15,430 nt of DNA from Candidatus Nanopelagicaceae bacterium (GTDB lineage: Bacteria; Actinomycetota; Actinomycetes; Nanopelagicales; Nanopelagicaceae), in the NCBI GenBank assembly GCA_947490625.1, contig CANLHC010000010.1, positions 1-15,430 on the forward strand, written 5' to 3'. The number at the start of each line of letters is the position of its first letter. Position 1 is the stretch's first letter. The notes under the pieces are model-generated. The model saw nothing but the letters and a program-made list of their open reading frames with translations, searched no databases and had not been told where the DNA came from. Shown here one piece after another: positions 5,817-13,438 of the stretch. The position numbers and the translations under genes were made by a program.

Positions 5817-8020
5817 AGCGATGCTACCCCCGTAATTCGAGCAATTCTAAAGGTGGTGATCTCACCAGTTGCATGATCTCGGGCAAGAAGTGTGCCGGCC
5901 GAGAGTTTGAGTGGATCGATGATGCGGTGTGAAATAAGGCCATTGTTATCGGCATATCCAATCGATAGAGATTTATCGGCCGAATGCGTGAGGTGATGAG
6001 AGAGAAGTTCCAGGGTTTCATTTGCGGTTGTTCGTGGCAGTTCGCCCAGTGCCGAGGAAGAAATATTGCGCAGAGTGCTTTGACGATGGCTGGATTTTTC
6101 ACCGGTACGTAGTACACGCACTGCACCTTCTAAGACAATATCTGTCGGTGTATCAATTTCACCGACGATACGTGGAGGTCTGGCTTTACTCTGCGAACGC
6201 ATAATCCGAGCACCACTTAATAGAATTCCTTTTGAATCTTCAACTGCAGGAAGATAGCCGGCATTTCGCAGGACATTTACCGCATCATCAACTTCTAAAT
6301 CGCTGATTAATACCTCAGCGGCAATTTTTCTAAATCCCATACCATCGAGTTTTTTGTCGCTGAGGATCGCAACGATTACTGATTGATCTTCACAGCGAAT
6401 AAATGATGTAGTCGAACCAACGCGTAGCTTTCCATGCTTTTTTGCAACATCGGCAATCAAATACTCGAGTGGCTGTGGCATTGGGGTTTTTGACGTTGCC
6501 TTAAGAAACTTCGTAATCTCATCGCCCGTTTTTCCGTGGTCGAGAGCTCTACGAATTGTGGAATCAGTAAATCTAAAGACTGTCGCGCCGCCTCTGGATT
6601 CAACATCTGCCAGTAGCGCCATCTCTTGTGCAACCTCTTGTGCCAGTGGCCCCGGAGCTATTGCAGTGTTATCACTTTGGATGAGAATGTGATCAACATC
6701 TTCAGGTAGATCGCTATCTATCTGCTCAAGTGAGCTCTGCTCAATTAGTGCCAGACCGTAGTCAGAGATCACACCCTGCCCAGTTACTCCTAACCATTCA
6801 CTTTCACGCAGGGTAAAGAGAATGTGAGATGGATGAATTCCACCGATACGTTTTGATGGGCGGTGCCACGATGCAATTGCAACCATTGAATCTGGAGTAA
6901 TTGCGCCCTCGCGATGATCTCGTAGAAGGGATAGGACAAGAGATCGCACCGATGCGGCATTTACGCGATCAAGTTCGGGTCCTAAAGGAGCAACGTTCTT
7001 TGAATCTTCGTTGCCCACTAGTCCACTCACGCGAGAAGTCGAGAGCCAGGCAGATGTAAGTGTCAGCCATTTATCAGATGGTCGTTGTGTGAGCCAAATA
7101 TCAAAATTAGTCGTTGGCAAGATTCGATCATCTGGATCGATTGTCAGCAGAGCGCTGATGTAGCAAAGTTCTGCAACGAAAGCGGCGCAACTTTCATCAA
7201 CACCAATATGTAGCGCTAGCGCTTTGAGATCGCGAACTCCTAGACCCCCTGAGCGAAGAGCCGTCGGAGGATCTTGGGCCCAAAAATTAAGAACTTCTTC
7301 CACCCAACGCAGGAAGGTCGTGACGTTAGCGATCGCTGCACTATTGATATTTTTTCTATCTTTGGCGGTAAATGCGTAAGACGCCTCTGGGGAATTAACC
7401 CTTTGTTCCTTATGTACTTTTCCGCCTCGCAGTGCAATTGCAACCTCACGAGGCATGACAACTATTGTTTGGCTATATGGAATAAGGAAACCTTCTTCCA
7501 GGCACCACTGAACTCCCGCACCAGGTTTTTTGATATCTGTAACGGTGCCACGAGGAGGACCCCACGCCATCGCCTCGAGAATTTTCTTCGCACTTGGCGG
7601 TGCGTCAGTTAATTTCTTAAGGTTGAGTTTCGCCATTGAATGAGGGCCAAGCTGGGCAACTTCATTACCAAGTAATTCACGGAGAGTTGTTGGCATCCTT
7701 AATCCATCATCTGCCGGATAAATCAGCCCACGTTCGATCAAGCCCGGTATAACAAAGATTGCAGGCTTATCAGTAAGAGCTGCAACGATCTTTTCTGTAA
7801 AGGGTTCACTGGCGACAGCGCACGCTTCGAGAACTTGAAACTGCCAGGCGTTCAACGAATCAATTGCACGAGCAAGCGATGGGGCAGAAGATGCGCGCAC
7901 AGCAAGGCTGGCCATATCTGGCGGTACTGGGGAAATTAAATCCGCGCGATGAGTAAAGAGGCGTAAAAGGGCAGCATCATCTAACCCACGCAGGTAATCG
8001 GCGAATGAACGAATTTCCAT
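5813..8020 (-). CDS. Helicase-associated domain protein (Rv0862c-like) with WYL-like C-terminus
   Basis: This 735-residue protein belongs to the actinobacterial 'helicase-associated domain' family typically encoded next to XPB. The N-terminus (FADYLRGLDDAALLRLF, then RADLISPVPPDMASLA) fits that family and supports the ATG at 8020, which has an AGG-type ribosome binding site close by. Residues about 50-200 look like winged-helix repeats. Residues about 481-594 form a Helicase_C_3-like domain that lines up with the N-terminus of the XPB protein encoded two genes downstream. The last 55 residues (about 681-735: LSIGYADNNG, IDPLKL, then TTFRIARI) resemble a WYL-type SH3-like barrel. There are no Walker motifs, so it is not a helicase itself. 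It overlaps the M20 gene by ATGA. A role as XPB partner, adaptor or DNA-end sensor is inferred from domains and synteny. Confidence 0.85.
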   Translation of the reverse strand: MEIRSFADYLRGLDDAALLRLFTHRADLISPVPPDMASLAVRASSAPSLARAIDSLNAWQFQVLEACAVASEPFTEKIVAALTDKPAIFVIPGLIERGLIYPADDGLRMPTTLRELLGNEVAQLGPHSMAKLNLKKLTDAPPSAKKILEAMAWGPPRGTVTDIKKPGAGVQWCLEEGFLIPYSQTIVVMPREVAIALRGGKVHKEQRVNSPEASYAFTAKDRKNINSAAIANVTTFLRWVEEVLNFWAQDPPTALRSGGLGVRDLKALALHIGVDESCAAFVAELCYISALLTIDPDDRILPTTNFDIWLTQRPSDKWLTLTSAWLSTSRVSGLVGNEDSKNVAPLGPELDRVNAASVRSLVLSLLRDHREGAITPDSMVAIASWHRPSKRIGGIHPSHILFTLRESEWLGVTGQGVISDYGLALIEQSSLEQIDSDLPEDVDHILIQSDNTAIAPGPLAQEVAQEMALLADVESRGGATVFRFTDSTIRRALDHGKTGDEITKFLKATSKTPMPQPLEYLIADVAKKHGKLRVGSTTSFIRCEDQSVIVAILSDKKLDGMGFRKIAAEVLISDLEVDDAVNVLRNAGYLPAVEDSKGILLSGARIMRSQSKARPPRIVGEIDTPTDIVLEGAVRVLRTGEKSSHRQSTLRNISSSALGELPRTTANETLELLSHHLTHSADKSLSIGYADNNGLISHRIIDPLKLSAGTLLARDHATGEITTFRIARITGVASL

Positions 8021-8067
8021 AACCTGCCTACATTAATGCAGAAAGGGTAAATCTGTTACATCAAGAG

Positions 8068-8835
8068 TTAGCGGCGATGACCGCGGGGCTTAATCAAGGC
8101 TCCGATTGATGCAAGGCGGGAAATAGCTGGCCCAAGAAAGCGGTTGATTTTTCGAGCCCGGCGAAAGTCATGAATTGGCCAACGCTCTCGAGTTGCCCAA
8201 ATGCGTAACTTTGCATCCGGATTGATTGTTGAAGGTTGGCCCACGGTTTCAAGCAGCGGAATATCGTTATGGCTATCTGAATAAGCGAAGCACTGTGAAA
8301 GATCGAAACCACGTTCGGCTGCAATCTTTTTCACTGCAATTGCTTTCTCGCGACCATGGAGAAGTGGTCCATTCATCTCACCGGTGTAAATGCCATCTTT
8401 GATTGCAGCTTTGCTACCGAGCGCACCGGTAAAACCCAGACGTTTTGCAATGAGAGTTGCCATATCTTCAGGTGCAGCTGTGACCAGCCACACTTCAACG
8501 TCTTCAGATAAATGTTTCTGGGCAATTTCAATAGTGCCCGACCAGAGTGCCGGAGATACATATTCGTCGTAGATTTCTTGAGCAAGATGTTGGATGTCTT
8601 GGACATTATGTCCACCAATGAAACTTGTTGCGGCATTTTGAAACTTTTCGATCTCTTCCCGCTTTTCGGTACCGGTCAAACGAAAGCGTAAATTGGCTAA
8701 AACAAAGCGTGAGATATCAGACTTTGTGAAATACCCACGGTGGTACATCCCGCGGCCCAGGAAATAGATAGTAGAACCACGGATCAGAGTGTTATCTACA
8801 TCAAAGAACGCAGCCCTCTTCGCTTCGACTGCCAT
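8068..8835 (-). CDS. HAD-IB family phosphatase
   Basis: This 255-residue haloacid dehalogenase-type hydrolase belongs to subfamily IB (SerB/CicA-like). Motif I is DVDNT, with nucleophile D12 and acid/base D14. Motif II is VTAAPE (T119). A lysine at about 164 provides motif III, and motif IV is YSDSHNDIPLLE (D187, D191). The helical cap lies between motifs I and II, as expected of class IB. Family members dephosphorylate small phosphomonoesters such as phosphoserine or lipid phosphates; the substrate is not predictable. The C-terminus is basic (KPRGHRR) and may contact membrane or nucleic acid. It is the first gene of the minus-strand run, 47 bases upstream of the helicase-associated gene, so co-transcription is possible. 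Its start lies six bases behind a TATGGT element, without a Shine-Dalgarno sequence. Confidence 0.9.
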   Translation of the reverse strand: MAVEAKRAAFFDVDNTLIRGSTIYFLGRGMYHRGYFTKSDISRFVLANLRFRLTGTEKREEIEKFQNAATSFIGGHNVQDIQHLAQEIYDEYVSPALWSGTIEIAQKHLSEDVEVWLVTAAPEDMATLIAKRLGFTGALGSKAAIKDGIYTGEMNGPLLHGREKAIAVKKIAAERGFDLSQCFAYSDSHNDIPLLETVGQPSTINPDAKLRIWATRERWPIHDFRRARKINRFLGPAISRLASIGALIKPRGHRR

Positions 8836-8841
8836 GGCCTA

Positions 8842-8847
8842 ACCATA
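8842..8847 (-). promoter_or_regulatory. Candidate -10 element of the HAD phosphatase gene
   Basis: The minus strand reads TATGGT, then six bases, then the ATG at 8835. This leaderless-type spacing explains the missing ribosome binding site. Confidence 0.45.
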
Positions 8848-8886
8848 GCGAAGTAGATCACAAAGGCCTTTATAGCCAGACACCTT

Positions 8887-8892
8887 TATAGT
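8887..8892 (+). promoter_or_regulatory. Candidate -10 element of the cytochrome c maturation operon
   Basis: TATAGT, a good match to the actinobacterial -10 consensus, is followed by seven bases and the ATG at 8900. It is probably the main promoter of the five-gene plus-strand operon. No convincing -35 is seen. Confidence 0.5.
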
Positions 8893-8899
8893 TAGGTCC

Positions 8900-9523
8900 A
8901 TGAGCAATAGCGTCCACGTGATCCGCCATGGAGAGGTCCACAACCCAGAGAAAATTCTCTATGGTCGCCAACCTGGTTGGAGGCTTTCAGATCGTGGCCA
9001 AGAGATGGCAGCGGTATTGGGTAAATGGTCTACAACAATTGATGTCGGCGCACTACACGTATCGCCTCTTCAACGTGCACAAGAAACTGCCGCACCGATC
9101 GCTGCTGCAACCACACTCTCCATTACAACCGATGAGCGTTTAATTGAAGCTGCAAATATTTTTGAGGGGAAACCTTTTGGAATCGGTGATGGCGTTCTGC
9201 GCCATCCATCTGCGTGGAGGCATCTGTGGAATCCATGGAAGCCATCATGGGGAGAACCCTACGTTGAGCAGATCAACCGCATGCTTGCTGCGATTTTTGC
9301 AGCACAGAAAGCAGCGGGTACAAAAGATGCAATCTGTGTTTCGCACCAGTTACCGATTTGGATTTTGCGAAGCGCGGTCGAAGGTCGACGCCTGCTTCAC
9401 GATCCGCGTAAACGTGAATGCACTTTGGCATCAGTAACAAGTATTCATTTTGATAACAACGGTGAAATAGAAGGTACTTCCTATAGCGAACCTGCTGCAC
9501 ACCTCCTGCCTGAGAAGAAATAA
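8900..9523 (+). CDS. Histidine phosphatase family protein
   Basis: This 207-residue member of the phosphoglycerate mutase-like superfamily carries the catalytic RHGE motif at residues 9-12 (phosphorylated H10). It also has R59 in SPLQRAQET, the acidic E83 in LIEAANIFEG and the second catalytic histidine in SHQ (H149). All active-site residues are present, so it should be an active phosphatase rather than a degenerate copy. No signal peptide is seen, so it is cytoplasmic. It is the first gene of the cytochrome c maturation operon, as is the homologue in mycobacteria (Rv0525 before Rv0526-ccdA-Rv0528-ccsA). Its substrate and its reason for being there are unknown. The stop TAA shares one base with the start of the next gene (TAATG), indicating translational coupling. 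Confidence 0.9.
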   Translation: MSNSVHVIRHGEVHNPEKILYGRQPGWRLSDRGQEMAAVLGKWSTTIDVGALHVSPLQRAQETAAPIAAATTLSITTDERLIEAANIFEGKPFGIGDGVLRHPSAWRHLWNPWKPSWGEPYVEQINRMLAAIFAAQKAAGTKDAICVSHQLPIWILRSAVEGRRLLHDPRKRECTLASVTSIHFDNNGEIEGTSYSEPAAHLLPEKK

Positions 9524-10068
9524 TGCATAGAAAAATCTCCACACTTCTTCTCGTTGCAGGACTCTTGCTCTTTTCTGGTTGCTCTGGTGGTGGAACTTCA
9601 ACTGCTGAAGAGAGTTTTGTCGTTGGCAGCGGTGCGCAAACATTTATTAAGGAAGGCTCGCGCCTGAAAGCACCAGCCTTAAGTGGAATGACTCTCACTG
9701 GTGTTAATTACACACTTGCACCAGGAACCGTAGCTGTGGTCAACGTCTGGGCTTCGTGGTGTTCACCTTGTCGAGCAGAAGCACCGGCACTTGTAGCCGT
9801 CTCCGAGAAATATCCTGATGTAGCTTTTGTTGGAATTCTTACCCGAGATAACCTGGTCAATGCTGAAGCTTTTGTACGAACGAAAAAAATCACTTACCCA
9901 ACTCTGATTGATGATGCGCTACTTGTAGGCTTTAAAGGTTCACTTCCCGCAAATGCCATACCTTCAACAATTGTTATTGATAGTAAAGGCTATGTTGCAG
10001 CCCGCGTTTCAGGTGTTGTCACAATTGGTTCGCTCAGTGCGCTGATTGAAAAGGTGCAAGGTAAATGA
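9523..10068 (+). CDS. TlpA/ResA-like thiol-disulfide oxidoreductase, lipoprotein
   Basis: This 181-residue extracytoplasmic thioredoxin-fold protein carries a lipoprotein signal peptide: a hydrophobic stretch ending in the lipobox LFSGC, with C20 the predicted lipidated cysteine. A short glycine/serine linker follows. The redox motif WCSPC occupies residues 79-83 and the cis-proline lies in AIPSTIVID (P147). In ResA/CcsX-type proteins this domain keeps the CXXCH cysteines of apocytochrome c reduced before heme attachment. Electrons should come from CcdA, encoded immediately downstream with an ATGA overlap, while ResB and CcsB follow. An alternative is general thiol reduction in the cell wall space, but the operon strongly favours cytochrome c maturation. 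Confidence 0.92.
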   Translation: MHRKISTLLLVAGLLLFSGCSGGGTSTAEESFVVGSGAQTFIKEGSRLKAPALSGMTLTGVNYTLAPGTVAVVNVWASWCSPCRAEAPALVAVSEKYPDVAFVGILTRDNLVNAEAFVRTKKITYPTLIDDALLVGFKGSLPANAIPSTIVIDSKGYVAARVSGVVTIGSLSALIEKVQGK

Positions 10069-10790
10069 CCGATTTCTTTGTCAATAATCTCTTTGATGGC
10101 TTTCTCCTCTTTGCCATCCCTCTTTCAATACTCGCAGGTCTGATCTCATTTGTCTCTCCCTGCGTGTTGCCACTGGTGCCCGGATATCTCTCATTTGCAG
10201 CGGGATACTCACAAGCACGAGGAAGAATCTTTCTCGGTTCAGTTCTCTTTGTCTTTGGTTTTTCAGCCCTCTTTATCTCATATGGACTTCTATTCGGGAG
10301 CGCGGGTGCGCAAATCTCTGCGAACGAGGAGATCATCACGCGAATCCTTGGCGTATTCACAATTATTCTTGGGTTGATTTTCGCTGGTGCGTTTCCAATG
10401 ATGCCAACGTTACGTCCGCGCATTTCAACAACAGGTGGACTCATTGGTGCACCTGTACTGGGCTTCCTTTTCGGTATCGGTTGGACGCCATGTATCGGCC
10501 CAGCTCTTGCCACCGTTCAAACGCTCGCCTTCACCGAGTCGAGCGCGTTCCGTGGCGCAATACTCTCTTTGGGTTACTGCATTGGCTTGGGGCTTCCATT
10601 TATTGCAACGGGACTCTTCTTCGATAAATCAGAGAAGTTACGTAAATTTCTCACACGCCATGGACGAGTAATTTCAATCATTGGTGGAGTCCTTTTAATT
10701 ATCATCGGACTGTTACAAGTAACTGGAATCTGGAACTCCCTGATGATTGATCTCCGTTCTTCAATTAGCGAATTTACGCCGGTGATCTAA
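10065..10790 (+). CDS. ccdA: CcdA-type transmembrane electron carrier for cytochrome c biogenesis
   Basis: This 241-residue integral membrane protein has about six transmembrane helices and the two conserved cysteines of the CcdA/DsbD family. They are C33 in FVSPCVLPLVPGYLSF and C143 in GWTPCIGPALA. These shuttle electrons from cytoplasmic thioredoxin to extracytoplasmic acceptors, here presumably the TlpA-like lipoprotein encoded just before it. The proline and glycine residues flanking both cysteines are intact. Its start overlaps the upstream stop (ATGA) and its stop overlaps the resB start (TAATG). The length is usual for the family. Confidence 0.95.
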   Translation: MTDFFVNNLFDGFLLFAIPLSILAGLISFVSPCVLPLVPGYLSFAAGYSQARGRIFLGSVLFVFGFSALFISYGLLFGSAGAQISANEEIITRILGVFTIILGLIFAGAFPMMPTLRPRISTTGGLIGAPVLGFLFGIGWTPCIGPALATVQTLAFTESSAFRGAILSLGYCIGLGLPFIATGLFFDKSEKLRKFLTRHGRVISIIGGVLLIIIGLLQVTGIWNSLMIDLRSSISEFTPVI

Positions 10791-12268
10791 TGAAGAACGA
10801 AAGAGAAGTTGACCTTCCAGAAATCGGAGCGCTGGGCTTAGCCCGCTTTGCCTGGCGACAGCTAACAAGTATGCGTACAGCGCTGATCTTGCTCATGCTA
10901 TTAGCGATCGCCTCGATTCCAGGATCGCTTTTACCGCAACGTAATCAGAATCCGATGGCGGTACGAGAGTACTTCGCAAATGATCCAACGCTGGCAAAGT
11001 GGATTGACCGATTAAGTGGCTTTGATGTCTTCTCTGCTCCATGGTTTAGTGCGATTTATATCTTGCTCTTTATCTCACTCATTGGGTGCGTCTTGCCTCG
11101 GACATTTGAACATCTCAAACTTGTTCGCGCAAAGCCACCGGTAACACCAAAGAATTTAGAGAAATTACAGGGTTACACCCTCGTTAAAGGTAACGGTGAC
11201 GAGCTCGCGCGTGCCCATGAATTCTTTAAGAAGAATCATTTCCGAGTCAGAGTACAAGCGGGATCAATTTCTGCCGAGAAAGGTTATTTCCGCGAATCCG
11301 GAAACTTACTCTTTCATCTCTCCCTTATTCTCATTTTGGTCGGAGTGAGTATTGGCTCTCTATTTGGCATGAGAGGCGATGCGATTATCGTTACAGGTGA
11401 GAGATTTATTAATCTTGCAACGAGTTATGACTCACTGAACTATGGAAAACTCACTAATGAAAAGTCACTCAATACTTTCTCAGTTCGGCTTAACTCGTTC
11501 GTCGCCAAGTACGACCCCATCACAAATACCCCTTTGGATTACTCTGCATACGTCACGACTGAAGATGAGGCAGGAAATCTTGAGGAAGGAGTAATCAAGG
11601 TAAATAGCCCACTTACCTTTGGCTCATCTCGCGTGTATTTGCAGGCAAATGGATATGCCCCAGTTGTTACAGTCCGCGATGAAGTTGGAAACGTTAACTT
11701 TCAAGGCCCAGTAACGTTCTTGCCACAAGATTCCAACTTACGTTCTATTGGTTCGATCAAGGTTCCTGAGGCATCCCCACAACTAGGATTTGTTTCTTCT
11801 TTCGTGCCCACATATCAACGAGACCCCCAAGCTGGCGCAGTTTCGGTCTATCCAGAACTGCTCAAGCCCCGATTGCTCTTTTCGATTTGGGAAGGTGATC
11901 TAGGTCTCGATACTGGTGTGCCGCAATCGATTTACACAATTGATACAACGGAAATGACACGGATCGCCTTAGATTCATTGGCACCTGGCGAGCGATTTGA
12001 TTTCACAGGGGGAAGTATCACTTTTGAAAAAGTAGAACCATGGATCAACCTTGCCGTTGTACGCGATCCTGGGAAGAGCTATTCGCTTATCGGCGGTATT
12101 CTTGCGCTAGCAGGATTGCTTGCTTCACTCTTCGGTTTCCGTAGACGAATCTGGATTCGTATTCGTACAGATGGTCAGGTTGAGATCGCTGGTTTAGCTA
12201 AGAACAATTCGGCTGCACTCGATCTGCAATTAGAAAACTTTGTACGATGTGTAAAGGGAGAGAAATGA
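10790..12268 (+). CDS. resB: ResB-like cytochrome c biogenesis protein
   Basis: This 492-residue protein has the ResB/Ccs1 architecture. Two N-terminal transmembrane helices lie at about 29-47 and 85-103 (SIPGSLLPQR after the first). A third follows at about 172-192, then a large extracytoplasmic beta-rich domain of roughly 230 residues, and a last helix at about 432-450 is followed by a basic tail. With CcsB it forms the System II cytochrome c synthase, which brings heme to the outside and attaches it to CXXCH motifs. It lies between ccdA (TAATG overlap) and ccsB (ATGA overlap). The N-terminal charged stretch before helix one (KNEREVDLPEIGALGLARFA) is typical of actinobacterial members. Confidence 0.93.
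   Translation: MKNEREVDLPEIGALGLARFAWRQLTSMRTALILLMLLAIASIPGSLLPQRNQNPMAVREYFANDPTLAKWIDRLSGFDVFSAPWFSAIYILLFISLIGCVLPRTFEHLKLVRAKPPVTPKNLEKLQGYTLVKGNGDELARAHEFFKKNHFRVRVQAGSISAEKGYFRESGNLLFHLSLILILVGVSIGSLFGMRGDAIIVTGERFINLATSYDSLNYGKLTNEKSLNTFSVRLNSFVAKYDPITNTPLDYSAYVTTEDEAGNLEEGVIKVNSPLTFGSSRVYLQANGYAPVVTVRDEVGNVNFQGPVTFLPQDSNLRSIGSIKVPEASPQLGFVSSFVPTYQRDPQAGAVSVYPELLKPRLLFSIWEGDLGLDTGVPQSIYTIDTTEMTRIALDSLAPGERFDFTGGSITFEKVEPWINLAVVRDPGKSYSLIGGILALAGLLASLFGFRRRIWIRIRTDGQVEIAGLAKNNSAALDLQLENFVRCVKGEK
12254..12260 (+). promoter_or_regulatory. Ribosome binding site of ccsB, decides its start
   Basis: AAGGGAG lies four bases before the ATG at 12265. It selects this start over the in-frame ATG at 12247, which lies upstream of it inside resB. 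Confidence 0.65.
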
Positions 12269-13164
12269 CGCAGACAACATGGGCTTATCTCTCCAATAAC
12301 TTTGTTTACAGCGCGATGGGTGTCTTCGCTCTCTCATTTTTAGTCCATGCCTTTGAGACCGCATGGGCGGTGAAAGTGCCCGCCGGAGGTGCTGATCAGC
12401 AGAAGATGGATTACAGCAAGGCGGAGAAAGCTGCTCGCATCGGAACTTCGTTGATGATTTTGGCTTTCCTCCTACTTCTTATCGGCGTCATTGCACGTGG
12501 ACTTTCTAACGGCCACGTCCCTTGGGGCAACATGTACGAATTCTCAATTACTGGCGCACTGGCATTTACCGGCGCATATTTAGTAGCGCTAAGAAAACAT
12601 GACTTGCGATGGCTTGGCCTCTTTATCTCTCTCGCGGCGCTACTCACGCTAGGTACTGCAATCACTCTGCTCTACCGTGACAGCGCACCACTTGTCCCTG
12701 CCCTTAAATCTACCTGGCTGGTTATTCACGTCGTTGCTGCGATTATTTCTGGCGGAGTCTTTTTGTTATCTAATGTGATCGCTGGTGCATATCTCTACTT
12801 GGATTCGCGCGAGAGAGGTGCGGGGCGACCTGCATGGGCAACTCGACTTCCTGCCCTTGAAGTTCTTGATCAACTTTCATATCGTCTTGTTGCATTTGTC
12901 TTTCCACTCTGGACCTTCTCCGTTATTGCAGGCGCGATTTGGGCTGAAAGTGCATGGGGACGTTATTGGGGATGGGATCCAAAAGAGACGTGGGCATTTA
13001 TTACCTGGGTTGCCTACGCGGCATATTTACACGCCCGCGTCACCATCGGATGGAAGGGGCGCCGCGCAGCGTGGCTCTGTCTCTTTGCGGGATCTACATT
13101 TTTATTTAACTATGTCTATGTAAATGTATGGGGAACTGGAAAGCACACCTACTCAGGTCTTTAA
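12265..13164 (+). CDS. ccsB: CcsB/ResC-type heme handling protein, cytochrome c synthase subunit
   Basis: This 299-residue polytopic membrane protein has about eight helices. It carries the heme-binding tryptophan-rich WWD segment, WGWDPKETWAFITW, at residues 235-248. Conserved histidines that may ligate heme are seen at about 28, 84, 155, 256 and 294. The short VPWGNMYEF motif (85-93) is characteristic of the CcsA/ResC family. With ResB it completes System II. The start at 12265 is preferred because it forms an ATGA overlap with resB and has a good ribosome binding site; an upstream ATG at 12247 would add six residues. It ends three bases from the convergent PLDc_N-like gene, with no room for an intergenic terminator. 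Confidence 0.95.
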   Translation: MTQTTWAYLSNNFVYSAMGVFALSFLVHAFETAWAVKVPAGGADQQKMDYSKAEKAARIGTSLMILAFLLLLIGVIARGLSNGHVPWGNMYEFSITGALAFTGAYLVALRKHDLRWLGLFISLAALLTLGTAITLLYRDSAPLVPALKSTWLVIHVVAAIISGGVFLLSNVIAGAYLYLDSRERGAGRPAWATRLPALEVLDQLSYRLVAFVFPLWTFSVIAGAIWAESAWGRYWGWDPKETWAFITWVAYAAYLHARVTIGWKGRRAAWLCLFAGSTFLFNYVYVNVWGTGKHTYSGL

Positions 13165-13167
13165 AAT

Positions 13168-13434
13168 TTAGAGTTTGCGTAAGAAATCTGGATCATCATC
13201 TGGCGGAAGAATTCGGCGCTGTGGACCCTGCTTCTTTCCACCACCGCCTTTAGGTTTTCTACCAGCGATAAAGTATGCGATCGCTCCAAATGCTTGAAGA
13301 AAGAAAATGATAAGAAGCCATCCCCATTTAGGCAGTCGCTTAATCAGAGAATCATCGCGCATTGCACAATCAACAAATGCATAGAGCTGAAGTGCAGCTA
13401 GTGCAATCGTAAGGAAAATCAGGCCTTTAACCAT
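13168..13434 (-). CDS. Small PLDc_N-like two-helix membrane protein
   Basis: This 88-residue protein has two transmembrane helices, at about residues 4-21 and 36-58. They are joined by a short loop containing the FVDCAMRDD segment typical of the PLDc_N (phospholipase D nuclease N-terminal) family. The tail is glycine- and lysine-rich, then acidic (PPDDDPDFLRKL). There is no HKD catalytic motif, so no phospholipase activity is expected; the family name only reflects fusion to such enzymes elsewhere. It starts four bases after the menA stop and is likely co-transcribed with menE and menA. Similar small proteins occur near men genes in other actinobacteria. Its role is unknown. Confidence 0.85.
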   Translation of the reverse strand: MVKGLIFLTIALAALQLYAFVDCAMRDDSLIKRLPKWGWLLIIFFLQAFGAIAYFIAGRKPKGGGGKKQGPQRRILPPDDDPDFLRKL

Positions 13435-13438
13435 GAAC

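Larger units (their letters stand above)
8836..8899. promoter_or_regulatory. Divergent promoter region with inverted and direct repeats
   Basis: These 64 bases separate the HAD phosphatase (minus) and the cytochrome c maturation operon (plus). The outer parts mirror each other: CTAACCATA at 8839-8847 and TATAGTTAG at 8887-8895, one mismatch, each with a TANNNT hexamer. Inside are a 10-base palindrome AAAGGCCTTT (8862-8871) and a 9-base direct repeat CCTTTATAG (8867-8875 and 8883-8891), spaced 16 bases apart. These could be symmetrical leaderless promoters plus an operator. Regulator binding is inference. Confidence 0.5.

Noticed and set aside
8021..8067. Separate promoter for the helicase-associated gene
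   Set aside because: No convincing -35/-10 pair was found. TAATGT is nine bases before the start, which is ambiguous, and read-through from the HAD gene is equally likely.
9273..9698. 141-codon open frame on the minus strand across the phosphatase/TlpA junction
   Set aside because: It covers two well-supported genes with intact catalytic motifs, and its own product resembles nothing.
10034..10513. 159-codon open frame on the minus strand within ccdA
   Set aside because: It is antisense to conserved CcdA helices, very rich in arginine and proline, with no plausible start context.
13162..13170. Bidirectional terminator between ccsB and the PLDc_N-like gene
   Set aside because: Only three bases separate the stops and no GC-rich hairpin followed by a T-run was seen around them.
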